Program-made: the position numbers and the translations under genes
Origin: Voacanga thouarsii
Taxonomy: Eukaryota > Streptophyta > Magnoliopsida > Gentianales > Apocynaceae
NCBI GenBank assembly: GCA_026120185.1
Contig: JANUWF010002053.1
Coordinates: forward strand, 62,001-126,000
Length of the DNA stretch: 64,000 nt
Direction of reading: 5' to 3'
Shown: piece after piece, positions 12,453 through 24,563 of the stretch
How positions within the stretch are numbered: position 1 is the stretch's first letter
Layout of the letters: every line of letters begins with the position of its first letter
The notes under the pieces: model-generated
What the model was told of the DNA's origin: nothing
Seen by the model: only the letters and a program-made list of their open reading frames with translations
The model's database searches: none

Positions 12453-14010
12453 ATGGGTAAAACTCCAAAACCCAGTAAGGGGTCGAGCCAATAACAAAAG
12501 AGATCAAAAAATGTAAGACAATAAAAAAGAAATCAATTATTGCCGGACTGATATCTGCAAGGAGAAGGAAAAATGAGTTGCCATTGATAAACCAACTCCT
12601 CAAGTTGCACTATCAAAACAATCTCCAGAAGAGGAAAGCACGGATACACAAGTACCTCAAATTCTCAACTAAAAAAAGGTGAATTTGAATCTAATGACTG
12701 AGTATCTAACAATAGAACTGTGACTGTTGGATATCGTGTTGCCCCCAAGTCTTTCTTAAACTGATCAACCTATTCTTAGTATGTTCGAGTCTCTTGGATA
12801 GAGTGCACTGCTATCTGTTGATGAAAAACTTTACACCACCTTAGTTTAGGAATTTTACGTGAATCTGGGAAAGGAACGGCATGAGGAAATAGTGAACGGG
12901 TTTATTGTGCAATGGTATATATCTAGAGTTGGAGAAATGAACTTCGAGATTGACCACCATATGTTAAACAGAACCTTTTTATGTCAGAGACGATAGAGTG
13001 CTATTTTTTGAAATGAACAAACTGCCTAAAAAATTCTGAAATTTTGTTTGAACTGAGTCGATTTAAGATGAAATTTACTAGTGCCAAGAGTTTTAGAAAT
13101 TCAAGTGATCGAAATGCTAAATGATTAAATGGAATAGGGAGATTGCTACATCATAAAGTCTTAACCATGGTGATACCTAGTTTTTGCCACAAGAAATTTG
13201 CAAGTATTCTGCAAATGGTGTTGATGCTGAGTCTGTCAGAAGGAAAACAAATTAACTTAGGGTTTCTGGTTGTGAAATTGATTACTCAATCTTTGAACAC
13301 ATCAAACAAAGTATTACCTTTTGGAAACCTTCTCACCAAGCTATTCAAGTACTTCAATATTGATGTGAGTATGGTTGCCCCTGAGCACTGCAGGATAAAC
13401 ATCTACAGCAGTGATTCATTTGAGAAAATGGGATCCATTCAAGTAGATAATCAATGAATATTACTTAGAGAGGCTACTAAAGAAGAGGAAGAAAAAATGG
13501 TGAAGGCCAAAGAAAATCTACTACATCAGGACAAATAAAAAGAAAAGCTGAGACTGAAATTCAAGGGGAAATATCAAGTAGAAAGAAGTAGAAAACTCAG
13601 AAAAGTAGAATAACTCAGAGTATTCTGGATGCTATAAATCTGCTATCTATCAAGCTAGATAGTCTGAGTGTAGAAGTCAAAGGTGAACCAAAAAATTTGA
13701 GAAATAGGCTGACAAATATGGAAGAAAAGTAATATGAAGCTACAGGAAATTCGACTGAACAAGTTCCTCCACCCGTGCCAGAGCTTAAACCTATCAGTCC
13801 TTCAATATGAGAAGAAACTTATGTTCAGCCAAAGAAGAAGACTGAGAAAGAGAACGAGAAAGAGGCTGATATTACTAATATTCCATCTCTACACACCAAG
13901 GAACCCACAACTGCTGCACCTACTATTGACAAGAAAGTTCCCAAGCAAGACAAACAAGCTGCATTTGGCAGCTCATTCCATGAGACGTGGCACATGACGA
14001 CTAATGACTA
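12453..14010 (+). pseudogene. Third ORF of nested element (env-like position), degenerate
   Basis: A possible start at about 12453 reads MGKTPKPSKGSS. After several stops and frame changes a block at about 12800-12990 reads LSVDEKLYTTLV, EFYVNLGKERHEEIVNGF and INFEID-like wording. This resembles the conserved 'putative plant transposon protein' domain of SIRE-type third ORFs. A longer open stretch (13143-13457) includes QSLNTSNKVLPFGNLLTKLF. A Lys/Glu-rich and then Pro/Ser-rich tail runs to about 14010. The location, after pol and before the 3' LTR, matches the env-like ORF of SIRE/Maximus elements. Whether that family protein is a true envelope is unsettled; here it is broken anyway. Confidence 0.6.
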
Positions 14011-15666
14011 ATGACCCCTTCTGTCAACTTTTATTCCGATGACACAACTTTATTTTGACAAATTTCATGCTCTCTACACTATATTTTTATAAACACCTTT
14101 ATTTTGGTCTTTAACTGATATTACTACTAGTTTCCTACTGCTTAATTGTTATTGCTAATGTTGCTTATTGTATATTACTATCCCTGTTCGGGGCATTTCC
14201 TGATATTACTATAAATTTACTATTGATTGCGTCTTTGCTGCTTATTGTTATTTTTTATTAATGACAAATGGGGAGAAATAAATATGGATTGTGACTATAT
14301 GATTAAGAATTAAATTTGTCTTGCGGTTATGGAGACTATAATTTCTTAAGGAGCTCGTGATTCTTTGATATATATTATTGGGATTTGGGTTGATCAAACA
14401 TTGTGTTTTGCAAATTTGGATTTCTATCATGATATGCCCTTATAAATATGGATTGTGAATTTAAAATGTGATTTGTGACTTAGTAATGACTATGATTGTG
14501 GCTTTGATGACTATTATGCGTTGAGTAAAGAAGAAATTATTCAACGAATTATTTTGAGAATAGTGTAGCTGTTGTTTGAATTGTGTGATGAGAAAATTAT
14601 ATGACTATCGTGAAGGGTTTATGTTAATAGATTATGATAGGATTGGTTTTCAATGTCTTTTATCTGTTCAATCTAGAAAACTGTTTTGAGAGTTTTAGAT
14701 GTTTGTCTAAGTGAATTTGATATAACTTTTTTTAAAACTTTAATCTGATTCTATGGTCAGAGAAAATTGAATTGTGGTTATGGAGAATATTGTGCTAATG
14801 AATTTGGTGTACATTCTACTGTGATTCGGTTGAATGATTTCTCTCTCATTCTTTTTTTTTTTTTTCTCTTGAATATGAATTGAGAACTTAAAATATGTCT
14901 TATTTCACTTAGCACTATCATGTGATTATGAAAATGGTTGTGATGCACATTATGCCAAAATATTCTGATTATGAGGATATTTACGCTTATAAAAACTGTG
15001 TAGTTATTTTTAGGTTGCACAGAAAATTCCTTGTGATTGAAATACTTTGAGAAAATTGGATTGGGTTGAAAACCTCTAATCTATCTTTGTGAAAATTCTT
15101 TTTTAACCTACACATACACAGGGGGAGTTTTGGACTTCTTCAATCCAAAATAGCAATCCAAAAATGACTTCTTAAAATGATAGCTTCTACCTCATTTTTA
15201 CCCATTTGGATACACGTTTTGGAAGTCCAAATTCTTGAAATCCAGTCTTATTTTCAAACGCACTTCATAGCTAGCATCTCATTATCCTTTGTTCACATAT
15301 GCACATACTTAGAGGGAGTATTACATCTTATGATTTATCTTCTATACCTCCTTATGTACATATCTATACATTTTTTCTGTGACTACTATTTGTGGCTATT
15401 TCCCTGTGAAATAGTCATTTGATGGAAAGAAAGAGGATAAGGAGATAGGTTGGGCTACAGGCTCATTGAGCCATGTTTATAAGTACATGCTTTAACTTTC
15501 TATCTTAATCTCATAAGCACCATTTGAGTCCTATAATGAGATATTGCATTTCAATAAAAAAAAATATATTCTTATTTCTCTCAACCTAACATGTTTGTAC
15601 TGTACATATCATTATCTTTTATATCACAATCACATCAAATTTGTCATCACTCAAAAAGGGGAAGAC
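14011..15666 (+). other. 3' untranslated region of nested element with purine-rich tracts
   Basis: No gene was found. Three purine-rich boxes occur at about 15118-15129 (ACAGGGGGAG), 15309-15318 (TTAGAGGGAG) and 15653-15665 (AAAAAGGGGAAGA). The last abuts the 3' LTR and is the likely polypurine tract. The others may be decayed or duplicated tracts. Confidence 0.5.
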
Positions 15667-16951
15667 TGTTAGCCTAATGACATTCTCCTGTGTTTTAACT
15701 TATGACAAATATTGATGAGAACTAACTTGTATGACTTACATGTGATAGGACATGTTTGATCCCAATTCTCTCAAGGAATGCCAAAAGGTTGCTAAGCAGC
15801 TCTTAAGGAAATGGAATTCAAAGTGGTGATTGATCAAGTACAACTTCAATCCTAGAGCTCGCAAGATCATGAAATCCTTGTGAAAGAACTTTAGACTAAG
15901 AATCGTTTGTTAAGGTATATAATGAAAATTCTTATGTCATCTTCACCTTATGATTCAATTTATTTCTACCTTGAAGCACACACAAGCAAAAAGGTTTCAA
16001 AGTATTATGTCTTCAGAAACACTCTTACACTTTAGAATACAAAAATATCCCTTTTATTTGTGCTTCAAAAGTGAAATTGAATTGTTCAAAAGGCAAAAAG
16101 TGTTTGTGCTCATCTGTTCACAATCTACTCAAATCAATAAGCTATTTCTGTAAACTTTCTTTCATTCTAACTTATATTAAGATTAAGGAAGTAAAATCCA
16201 GTTGGGGTAAGCCTTGATTGTTGTGTTTAAGAGGTTAGATATAAAACCAAGATTTGTAATCCTTTTGTGTAAGATTGGTGTAGCCTACCACCATTGATTT
16301 GGAAAAAAGGTTTTCGCGATTGTGTTGAAATCCTTAAGTGGGTACTTAAGGTAGTGGATGTACATTAGTTAAGGATCAAACCACTATAAAACCTTGAGTC
16401 TTTTCTTTTTCATTTCATCTACACTTTATCACTGTATTTTTGCTAGTCATTATATTAAAGAACTTTATCTCAATCTCTGCAATTGTTGATTAGTTTTAAA
16501 AGACCTCTGTGTTCTATAGAAAGTCTGTCTTTAAAGCCTCAACTGTCTATCTTTAAAGCAGACCATTTTCTTCCTATTTAGTGGTGTTTCAAAATATTTA
16601 TGTCTGCACTCCTACATCTACAAAGCTAATTTGATATTTATACTTGTGTTTTTACTATTCATCCAACTTGAGAGCTTTATACTCCTCCATGCATTCATTA
16701 ATTTGATCAAAGACTTTTATGTAGTTAGGTGAAACTGTTATTGTTGCTTTATCTACCTATCTTAACTATAGATCTTATTTTCATCATTTAGAAGAGTTTT
16801 GAAAGTTCTTTAGCAGCACATTCAAGTCTGCATTTTTGAACTCACACTTTGTTTGACCTTTATCAAAAAGACATCAAAGAATTTTTTTTTTTTTAAATTG
16901 CATTTGTTTACTATAAACCTTATTCATCCCCCTACCCCCCAAGGTTTATCA
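15667..16951 (+). repeat. 3' LTR of nested SIRE-like element, with internal deletion
   Basis: This 1285-base LTR starts TGTTAGCC and ends AAGGTTTATCA. It aligns with 6775-8319 but lacks about 260 bases: ATTATGTCTTCAG (near 16017) joins directly to AAACACTCTTACAC. LTRs are copied from one template at insertion, so the deletion should postdate insertion unless template switching mixed two subtypes. Confidence 0.9.
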
Positions 16952-16956
16952 ACAAT

Positions 16957-17300
16957 GAATTAAGTTTTGACTTAATTCTGCAATCTTTACCAAGTAATTT
17001 TTCACAATTTATGATTAACTACCAGATGAACAAGATTGAGTCCACCATACCCGAGTTGATCAATCTATTCAAAACTGCTGAGTCCTTCATGAAGAAGGAA
17101 TCTAATGCAGTTATACTAGTAGAATCTTCCTCTTCTAGGAAGAAGGTTCCTAAGAAGAAGAAGAAGGCTTCTACTAAGCCCAAATGTGGTGTGGAAAAAA
17201 AATGAGGTAGCCACCAAAGGTCCATGCCATCATTGTGGAAAGATGGGTCATTAGAGGCGCAACTGCAAAGTCTACTTAGAGATCGTCAAGGAAAAGAAGC
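16957..17300 (+). pseudogene. Outer element gag, C-terminal part
   Basis: Immediately after the duplicated ACAAT the host gag resumes: NELSFDLILQSLPSNFSQFM, then NYQMNKIESTIPELINLF, a Lys/Ser-rich linker, and a zinc knuckle CHHCGKMGH with RRNC after a stop (about 17224-17268). A one-base frame change near 17200 separates linker and knuckle. The join with 6318-6774 is exact at the target site, which confirms that both parts belong to one gene. Confidence 0.87.
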
Positions 17301-19639
17301 AAAAGGAAAAGCTTGTGGGCACTTCTACTTCTATTCCTAGTATGTTTATGATTGAGGTTAATACTGTCTTTAGAAATAAGATATGGGGATTAGATACCGG
17401 ATGTGGATCTCATTTGTACAATAACTTGCAGGGACTAAAGGACAGTAGGAGGCTTGAGAAGGGCAACGTGGACATATATACTGCAAATAGAACAAAGGTT
17501 GTTGCACTTGCTGTGGGGATTTACGAGCTACACCTACTTTCATGATTAGTTTTAGAACTGCAAATTTGTTATTTTGTACCAATTTTATTGAAAAATATTA
17601 TCTCAGTTGCGTGTTTAGACTTATATGGATTTTATTTAATTTTTAAAAATAAATATTATTTTTTTGCGTTGAATGATATTTATTATGGTTATGCAATATT
17701 GGTTAATAGTTTATATGTTCTAAACATGGATAATCCAATCTTCAATATGAACAATAAGAGACCAAGGATAGTTAATTCAATCTCATCTTATTTATGCTAT
17801 TGTCATTTAGGCCATATAAATGAGAATCGCTTTTCTACGTTATATAAGTTAGGTGACTTAGGGTCATTTGATTATGAATCATATACCACATGTGAGTCTT
17901 GTTTACTTAGTAAAATTACTAAAACTCATTTTTCTGAAAAAGGAGAAAGGGCCAAAGAGTCATTAGAACTTATACATTTTGATGTATGTGGCCCAATATC
18001 CATGCAATCAAGATGAGGTTATCACTATTTCATAAGCTTTATCGATAATTATTCATGGTATGGGTATTTGAATTTAATGAAATATAAATCTAAAGCTTTT
18101 GAAAAGTTCAAATACTTCAAGAATGAAGTAGAGAAACAACTTGGGAAAAGTATTAAGACTCTAAAATCTGATCGAGGAGGTGAATACTTAAGCCAAGATT
18201 TTCAAGATTATCTAAGAGATAATGGGATATTATCTCAATGGACTCCACCATATACACCTCAACATAATAGTATATCTGAAAGAAGGAATCGAATCCTTCT
18301 AAACATGGTATGGACTGTGATGGCTTCTGCAGACTTACCAAAATCATTTTGGGAGTACGCACTAGAAACTTCTGTTTATATTCTAAACGGAGTTCTATAA
18401 AAAAAACGATAGATAAACTTGACAGTAAGTCTAACAAGTGTTTATTTGTGGGTTGTCTGAAAGAATCTTTCGGATATTACTTCTATCTCCCCTCCGAAAA
18501 CAAAGTAGTTGCTTCCAAATATGCTGTCTTCTTAAAAAATGAGCACATGCTTAAAGAGGACAGTAGGAGTAAGATTGAACTTAATGAAGTTCAAGAGGAA
18601 CAAACAAACAAGGATCAACCATCTGATACCACATTTATGGAGAGAATATATGAACCTTCAACTACATAAGAACCTCGTAGGTTAAGTAGGATACATGTGG
18701 CACCTAAGAGATATGGACTTCTCATTAGTGACCACAATGACATATTGTCCATAGATGATGATAAGCCTACTACTCACAAAGAAGTTCTGAACAGTTCAGA
18801 ATCTGACAAATGGCCTGAAGCCATGAAATCAAAGATGGATTCTATTGATGACAACCAAGTATGGACTCTGACTGATCCACCCAAAGAAATTAAACTTATT
18901 AGGTGCAAATGGATTTTCAAGAAGAAAACCGACATGGATGGTAACCTAGTTACCTATAAAGCACGATTGATAGCTAAGAGTTATCGTCAACAATATGATA
19001 TTAACTATGACAAAACCTTCTCACCAGTTGCTATACTAAAATCCATTAGAATACTTCTAGTCATTGCTGTTCATTATGATTATGAGATTTGAAAAATGGA
19101 TGTGAAAATAGCTTTCCTAAATATATATGACACAACCTGAGGGTTTCACCTCCAATGATAGCACAAAAGTGTACAAGCTGCAAAGGTCCATTTATGAACA
19201 TAAGCAAGCTTCTAGGAGTTTGAACATTCATTTTGATAAAATAATTAAAGTATTTGGTTTCATTCAAAACATGGATGAACCTTCGTATACAAGAAGGTTA
19301 GTAGGAGTGTAGTTGTTTTCCTATCGCTTTATATGAATAACATATTGCTAATAAGAGATATTATCTCTATTCATGAATAAGTAAAAGATATATTGATATC
19401 AGTTTTCAATCTGATAATTACAACTACGAGTCACAATCAGGCTGCGTATTCAATTTGAGTACTATCACTTGATTTATGAAATCATTGATAGAAAAGATGT
19501 AAAAGATAGAGAACATTTCTACGAATGAGAACATAGCTAACTCACTTATAAAAGCACTATCCAAAAAGAAACATGACAAACATGTTGAGTCATTTGGTAT
19601 TAGATACATGAATAATTGGCTCTAGTGCAAGTAGGAGTT
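17301..19639 (+). pseudogene. Outer element pol, degenerate and internally deleted
   Basis: The protease site reads WGLDTGCGSHLY (about 17385). The integrase zinc region is CHLGHINENRFSTL with CESCLLSK. The core motifs LELIHFDVCGP, LKSDRGGEYLS and SISERRNRILLNM keep the three acidic residues in order. A deletion joins YILNGV to KLDSKSNKCLFVG near 18400, and part of the integrase C-terminus is lost. RT starts normally (CKWIFKKKTDMDGNL, YKARLIAKSY, NYDKTFSPVAI, KMDVKIAFLN) but degrades; YVDD is replaced by YMNN-like wording near 19335. RNase H is almost absent; only the terminal KKHDKHVESFGIRYMNNWL survives. A purine tract, AAGTAGGAG (about 19629-19637), precedes the LTR. Confidence 0.85.
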
Positions 19640-21357
19640 TGTTAGTATTATGCCCTAGAGGTAATCATATGTATTCTATATATTGTACATTATTAAATAA
19701 AACAAGGCATTTTTTTCTTTCAATTTATATTATTTATGCTTTCGTTGTAAAATAACTATTAGATAAAGTCCCAATTGCAACACCGTATTAAGAAAATGAT
19801 GATAGAGATCGTGATGTGGGTTCCTACTATATTGGATAGCGTATGCACTTAAATTATCCCTAATCGTAGTATTAATGAGATAGGACATCATTAATACATT
19901 AATACTAGCACGTATTATACTTCCTGATTTGATCAAGCGGTAGTTTTCATATCCATGAGTATTGTGATACTCAAAGTTAATATATGGATGCTTGTTACTT
20001 TAACAAATACATTGGATGACCTAACTATGAGATAATCACATGGATAACTATTTAGTGCCAGTGATAGAATCTCATCATAGCAAATGTGCAAGTATTCTTA
20101 GATTTGAGATTTCCAACGTACTTTATTTACTCAGTGTTAGATATTGATTCCAATCTCTGAAGACCTGACAAGACCGCCTATGGGATGGATATTGGGTACA
20201 ATATGAAGCAAATGAAAGTAGTTGAGAGAATCAATAAAGGATTCACCACTCCTAATAGTAGGAGCGAATATCTCACGACCACTTGTAGAAATCACTACTC
20301 GAGAAGTCCTTGACTAAGGTGATTGTATATTAGAAATGGTTTCAATTGATGCATATGATGAGTAGTGGATTCTGAGAACAACTACTAAAATATTCGAGTC
20401 AGAATTAATTTATTATTCTGGAAGGAGTCGGCACTAATTACGTACTCCAAACCGAATGAGATATTGTATGGTGAAAGGAATTTATTACATTGTTGTTTGC
20501 TATTGAAAGGTTCATGTCAAACCACTTGACTTTATAATCTTTTGGGTGGCCATGATGTGTTGTTAGATACCATTCATGATCTGCTGAATATGGATTTATT
20601 AATTAAAAATTAATAAATCAATCTTTATTAGAATTAATAAGTTAATTTTAAAAATTCTTAAGGATTATTAATCTTAAATATGTTTTGATTAATTCATATT
20701 TTGTTACCAATATATCGAAAAACCTAATAGGTCACACACAATAGAGAATTGAGTGCTCAAGATGTTATTCGATAACATTATAGAGTTGATTGTGAAAAAA
20801 AGAAATTATTATAATCAAATTATAATTATTTATAATTTGTGAGCTAGTAATTAACTATAATCATAATAATTATTGGTAATTAAGAATCCATATACGTAAT
20901 GGATTCTAATTACCAAATACATACGGATGAGTTATATGATTATATAATTTTTCGTAGGATTATGATTTAGTCATTACGCACAAAGAGTTTTAAAAAAAAA
21001 AAAAAAAAAAAAAAAACCTGAGAGCCATCTGCATCTTCTTCTAAAAAAACCCTAGCCGCCGGTTGTTTTTGCTAGCACAAAAACTCTGGTGATTCTTGAG
21101 CACCATTCTCGTGTGGAGTATATTGGAGATAATCCTACATTTAGATTGTAGTATTTTGATGGAACAAAAGGAGAAGACGGTCTAGCTGGATCGCACCTTC
21201 AAATTGCAGAAGGAATTTTTTTTGTTTCACAGAGGCGTAAGAAGGTATTTTTCCTTCACCTGTTTTGATTCCATTAATGCATAAATGTGATCCTCGTTGT
21301 GGAATTCCCATTTTCTTTCTGCTGCACAAATATGGTTTTGCATGGGGAATTCTAACA
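19640..21357 (+). repeat. 3' LTR of outer copia element
   Basis: This 1718-base LTR starts TGTTAGTATTATGCCCTAG and ends GGGAATTCTAACA. It matches 2901-4613 along its length. It has an expanded A-run at about 20993-21015 where the 5' copy has a short one. Confidence 0.9.
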
Positions 21358-23950
21358 ATCCTCTTATACCTAAAGAATCTCATATGAGCATACTTATATT
21401 CCCCAAAGTATCTAACTGTTCTTTTCAACATGAACTTTCTCTCACAACCTCTTCAAGGTTATCATTGCTACAATATGCAGGGATAAAATTTTCTCTCATA
21501 TCAACTCATCAATACGTATCGAGATTTTCAAGTTCAAATCACCATCAAAAGAGCTCAAACACAGTCCTACGCTCAACTCAACCTAAACTTAACTAACAAT
21601 TCAAAATTCCATAATCTAGAATCTATTCCATTAATTAAAAAAAAATACCTCTAACCATGCTCTTATACCAATTGAAACACTCCCTAAATAAGTAGCCTAA
21701 ATGGCTAGGGATATCGCCTCGTCCTTTGGACCAGGGTCTTTATAACACAGTAGGATAAAAACTATAAGAAAGAAAGTAAAATAGAAGGATAAATCTTTGG
21801 TACGTAAACTTAAGTTATGTCACGAAGAAAATTGCCAAGATCGATAAAATATAAATTCTAAGTTTGGCTAAAAGAAAGTCTGGTCATCCAACCAGAATTA
21901 CAAGTCAACAAAAGTATCAAGACCTAACACTATTACAAAATGGAACTTCAAGCCTTAGTCTTGATAAACATACATCCTCTTGAAAATGAGGTTAGAGAAA
22001 GAGTGTGAGATTATAAATAATCTTAATAAATCCGAGGTGTGTGGTTGTGGCACAATTTTAAAAATAAATGGCATGACGCATGAATGAAATAATTTGAACG
22101 GATATGCTCATAACGAAATTTACACTTATGCAAAATATAATTTTTGGGGAAAGGAATGAGTATATTGTAATATACTATTTAAACAAAATTGTCATCGAAT
22201 AAAATGCTAAATTACACAACACAACACTGGAACAGATTTTTCATTTATACAAAATCTTAAACCTGAATTCTCCGCATTAATCCCAATATGTCTTAAGTAG
22301 CTAAGGCATAATCAAAGCCAAAAATAGCATGTAGGGTGTACATCCCTACCAAGAGAATGCCCCAAGCACTTCTCTCGTCTAATCTATCAGGTGGATGTCC
22401 CACGTCCGTCCTTTAGTTTTACCTATTGAAAATTGTGTCACTAGCTAGGGACTCAACTTAGTCACCTAGGACGACACCCCGTTTGAAAAAAAACAGACAT
22501 CCGGAGACGGCCAATCTTCTGGTACTCTCTTTTAAACTAACGCGAGCTAATCCTAGTACCTCGCCCAGTGAGTACTCGATGTTTAAATTTGATGTGATTA
22601 AAGAAATTTCCATTCCGATATGAAATATATATAATTTCATTTCTAAAAATATTGTTCCAGTAGTAGGTAACCCATTTTCCAAGTTTAGTCCGATCCAAAA
22701 TCCAAAACTGCATTTTTCCCAAGATTTTCAAAAAGAAAGCAAACCCTTATACCCATTCTAGTAATTTATTTAAGGCATAGTAATTCATTAAACTCCATTA
22801 GCTTGTAGAAAGCAATAATAAGTGGAGCTATTTGGAAAGATTTCGTGCCATGATTTTCGCAACATTTGCATGCATGAAATGCATAAGCATATTTTCATGA
22901 ATAGAATATATCTGATGCAAGGCTCCAAAATTATATTAATCATGAAAAGCTCTACATAAATACTTAAGAATAAATAAACTATAATAAAACCATTATTTAT
23001 GATAGGTGTCATTTACATGCATAAGTATTTTCTACAAGTGATAGACTCATAATTTAGATCAAAAAAATTTCATTCCTTAAGCAAAAACATTTTTTTTTAT
23101 TAAGTATGCATTAAATGTGCAAAATCTTGCATAATTAAATATCATGGTATTTAGTAAGGATTTCGCATTTCATAATATGCAATTGCGAAAAATATGCTTA
23201 GGGATGCAAAGACTTACAAGTCCTAAAAGAATTCACATAAAAGGGATTTTATGGAAATGCAAGGACTTACCTCTTATCCAAAGCTTAGCAAAATAATTTC
23301 AAGTTAACTTAAGTGCTTCTTCCTCCTACATCCAACTCAATATCTAATATACATACAATATAGGAATTAATTTCTAATTTATATTAATCTAGATAACACG
23401 TTAATCGAGACCCTAGAATTTTGAGGGAATTACCTAGGTCTTAAGTGATCCAAAATACTTAGCGACAAAGCCTAATTAATCCTAATTATATAGTATCCCA
23501 ACAAGAAATCTAATAATCTACTAACGCATCCCTAATTCATGTAGCATAGAATTCTCCTACTTTCTTATTAACACTAATATCCAAACAAGGCCTTAATTAT
23601 CAAGTAAAACCCTAATCACCCATACAAATCCTAATTAGCCATGCTCTCTAATTAATCATTTAATAAAGTTGTACCTAAACTAACTTATATCACCAAGTAT
23701 GCCAAAAATTCAAACAAATTTTCAAAAATTAAAGTTCCCATTCAAATTTTTATTTTGTAAAAAATTAATTGACAATGATTAATTGACTTGAGAATGATCC
23801 GATAGTGTAATATATATACAAATTTGTAACTTACAATTTAATATACTATAATTAGTAAGGATTTTAAAAAATAGGAACGGCCAACAATACAAAAATTTTA
23901 TATCCCATAATTTAATATATTGTAATTACAAAAGATTTCAAAAAAAAAAT
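21358..23950. other. Noncoding, transposon-like region (family not identified)
   Basis: No gene is supported. On the minus strand GGATAAGAGGTAAGTCCTTGC (about 23266-23286) resembles TTCAAGGTAAGTCCTCACATT on the plus strand at about 62927-62947. Text of this type occurs in LTR/leader regions of large plant Ty3/gypsy elements, so both may be related noncoding relics. A block at about 22330-22580 is unusually rich in CpG-containing text (CGTCCGTCC, GGACGACACCCCG, GGAGACGGCC). Because the outer copia element is inserted at its left border, this sequence and 1761-2900 may once have been continuous. The right boundary is uncertain. Confidence 0.4.
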
Positions 23951-24080
23951 GGGGGAGGGGGCCATGCACATAATGTGTGTCCGCCCTTGATTCGTGCAGA
24001 AGTCATGTAATATGTCATGGATACGGCATATTTTAATCTGACCAATTGACCTCTTTTGTCCTACCATAACTAAGTTCTTA

Positions 24081-24563
24081 TGGATACAACTGGTACAGGA
24101 TCGACAGTCGAAAATGACGAATTGCACTAAATGGGACCGACAGGCGCCCGAGCCAACACAAGTCGAGACAAGCAACAACGGGTCGTTCGAGGTTATTAGA
24201 CTTTTTAATCGGTCAAAATTCAAGAGGTTTGCATAATATTTCAAAAGGATTTAGGGCACTCTTGTATATAGCAGAGAAGCCTAAGACTTGTGTAGGATTG
24301 TATAGAATTCTCTAGAAATTTTAAAAACCTTTTAGAACATTATAGAGAATTCTATAGTCTACCCGTTCTAGCAAGAGTCTGTAGAATTCTCTAGAATACC
24401 TAGAGCCCAAGGCTTTGCCTATAAATAGGGCAAGCCATCTCATTTGTAGCCAACCAAGTTGAGAATACAAATTCAAATTGTCTCCCAAAAACTCTTATGC
24501 TTAGCTTTCTCTTTACCTTCCAACACTCATATTGTTTAGGAAACTAATCACCACATTTTCATG
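24081..24563 (+). mobile_element. LTR-like insertion in the resistance-gene relic (solo LTR or TRIM)
   Basis: The resistance reading breaks off and resumes across this 483-base segment. TCTTA is duplicated at its two sides (24076-24080 and 24564-24568), as expected for an LTR element. The segment begins TGGATAC and ends TTTTCATG, so the canonical TG...CA ends are only partly met. A strong TATA box, GCCTATAAATAGGGC, lies at about 24417-24431, and repeated TAGAATTCTCTAGAA palindromes lie upstream of it (about 24300-24395). No coding region is present. The promoter-like layout fits a solo LTR in plus orientation. A TRIM or other small element is possible. Confidence 0.6.

Larger units (their letters stand above)
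6775..16951 (+). mobile_element. Nested Ty1/copia retrotransposon (SIRE/Maximus-like) inside outer gag
   Basis: Direct repeats 6775-8319 and 15667-16951 both begin TGTTAGCC and end AAGGTTTATCA. They are flanked by a perfect 5-bp duplication, ACAAT at 6770-6774 and at 16952-16956. Removing the element and one ACAAT joins the host gag open frame, which shows the insertion point directly. Inside are gag with a long C-terminal extension, pol, and a third reading frame downstream of pol in the place where SIRE/Maximus elements carry an env-like ORF. Gag motifs and the long third ORF are the basis for the lineage. All frames are broken, integrase is truncated and RNase H is missing, so the copy is dead. 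Confidence 0.92.
2901..21357 (+). mobile_element. Outer Ty1/copia retrotransposon (Angela/BARE-like), interrupted
   Basis: Two direct repeats of about 1.7 kb (2901-4613 and 19640-21357) bound an internal region with gag and pol relics in plus orientation. Both start TGTTAG and end CTAACA. The LTR start, with its ATGCCCTAGAGG wording, resembles Angela/BARE-type copia LTRs. Subtracting the nested element and one duplicated site leaves about 8.3 kb, a normal full size for that lineage. Flanking pentamers are GCCCT (2896-2900) and ATCCT (21358-21362); the two mismatches are transitions, so this is a plausible decayed target-site duplication. The LTRs differ at many positions, mostly transitions, so the insertion is old. 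Gag and pol are riddled with stops and lack most of RT and RNase H, so the element is not autonomous. Confidence 0.88.
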
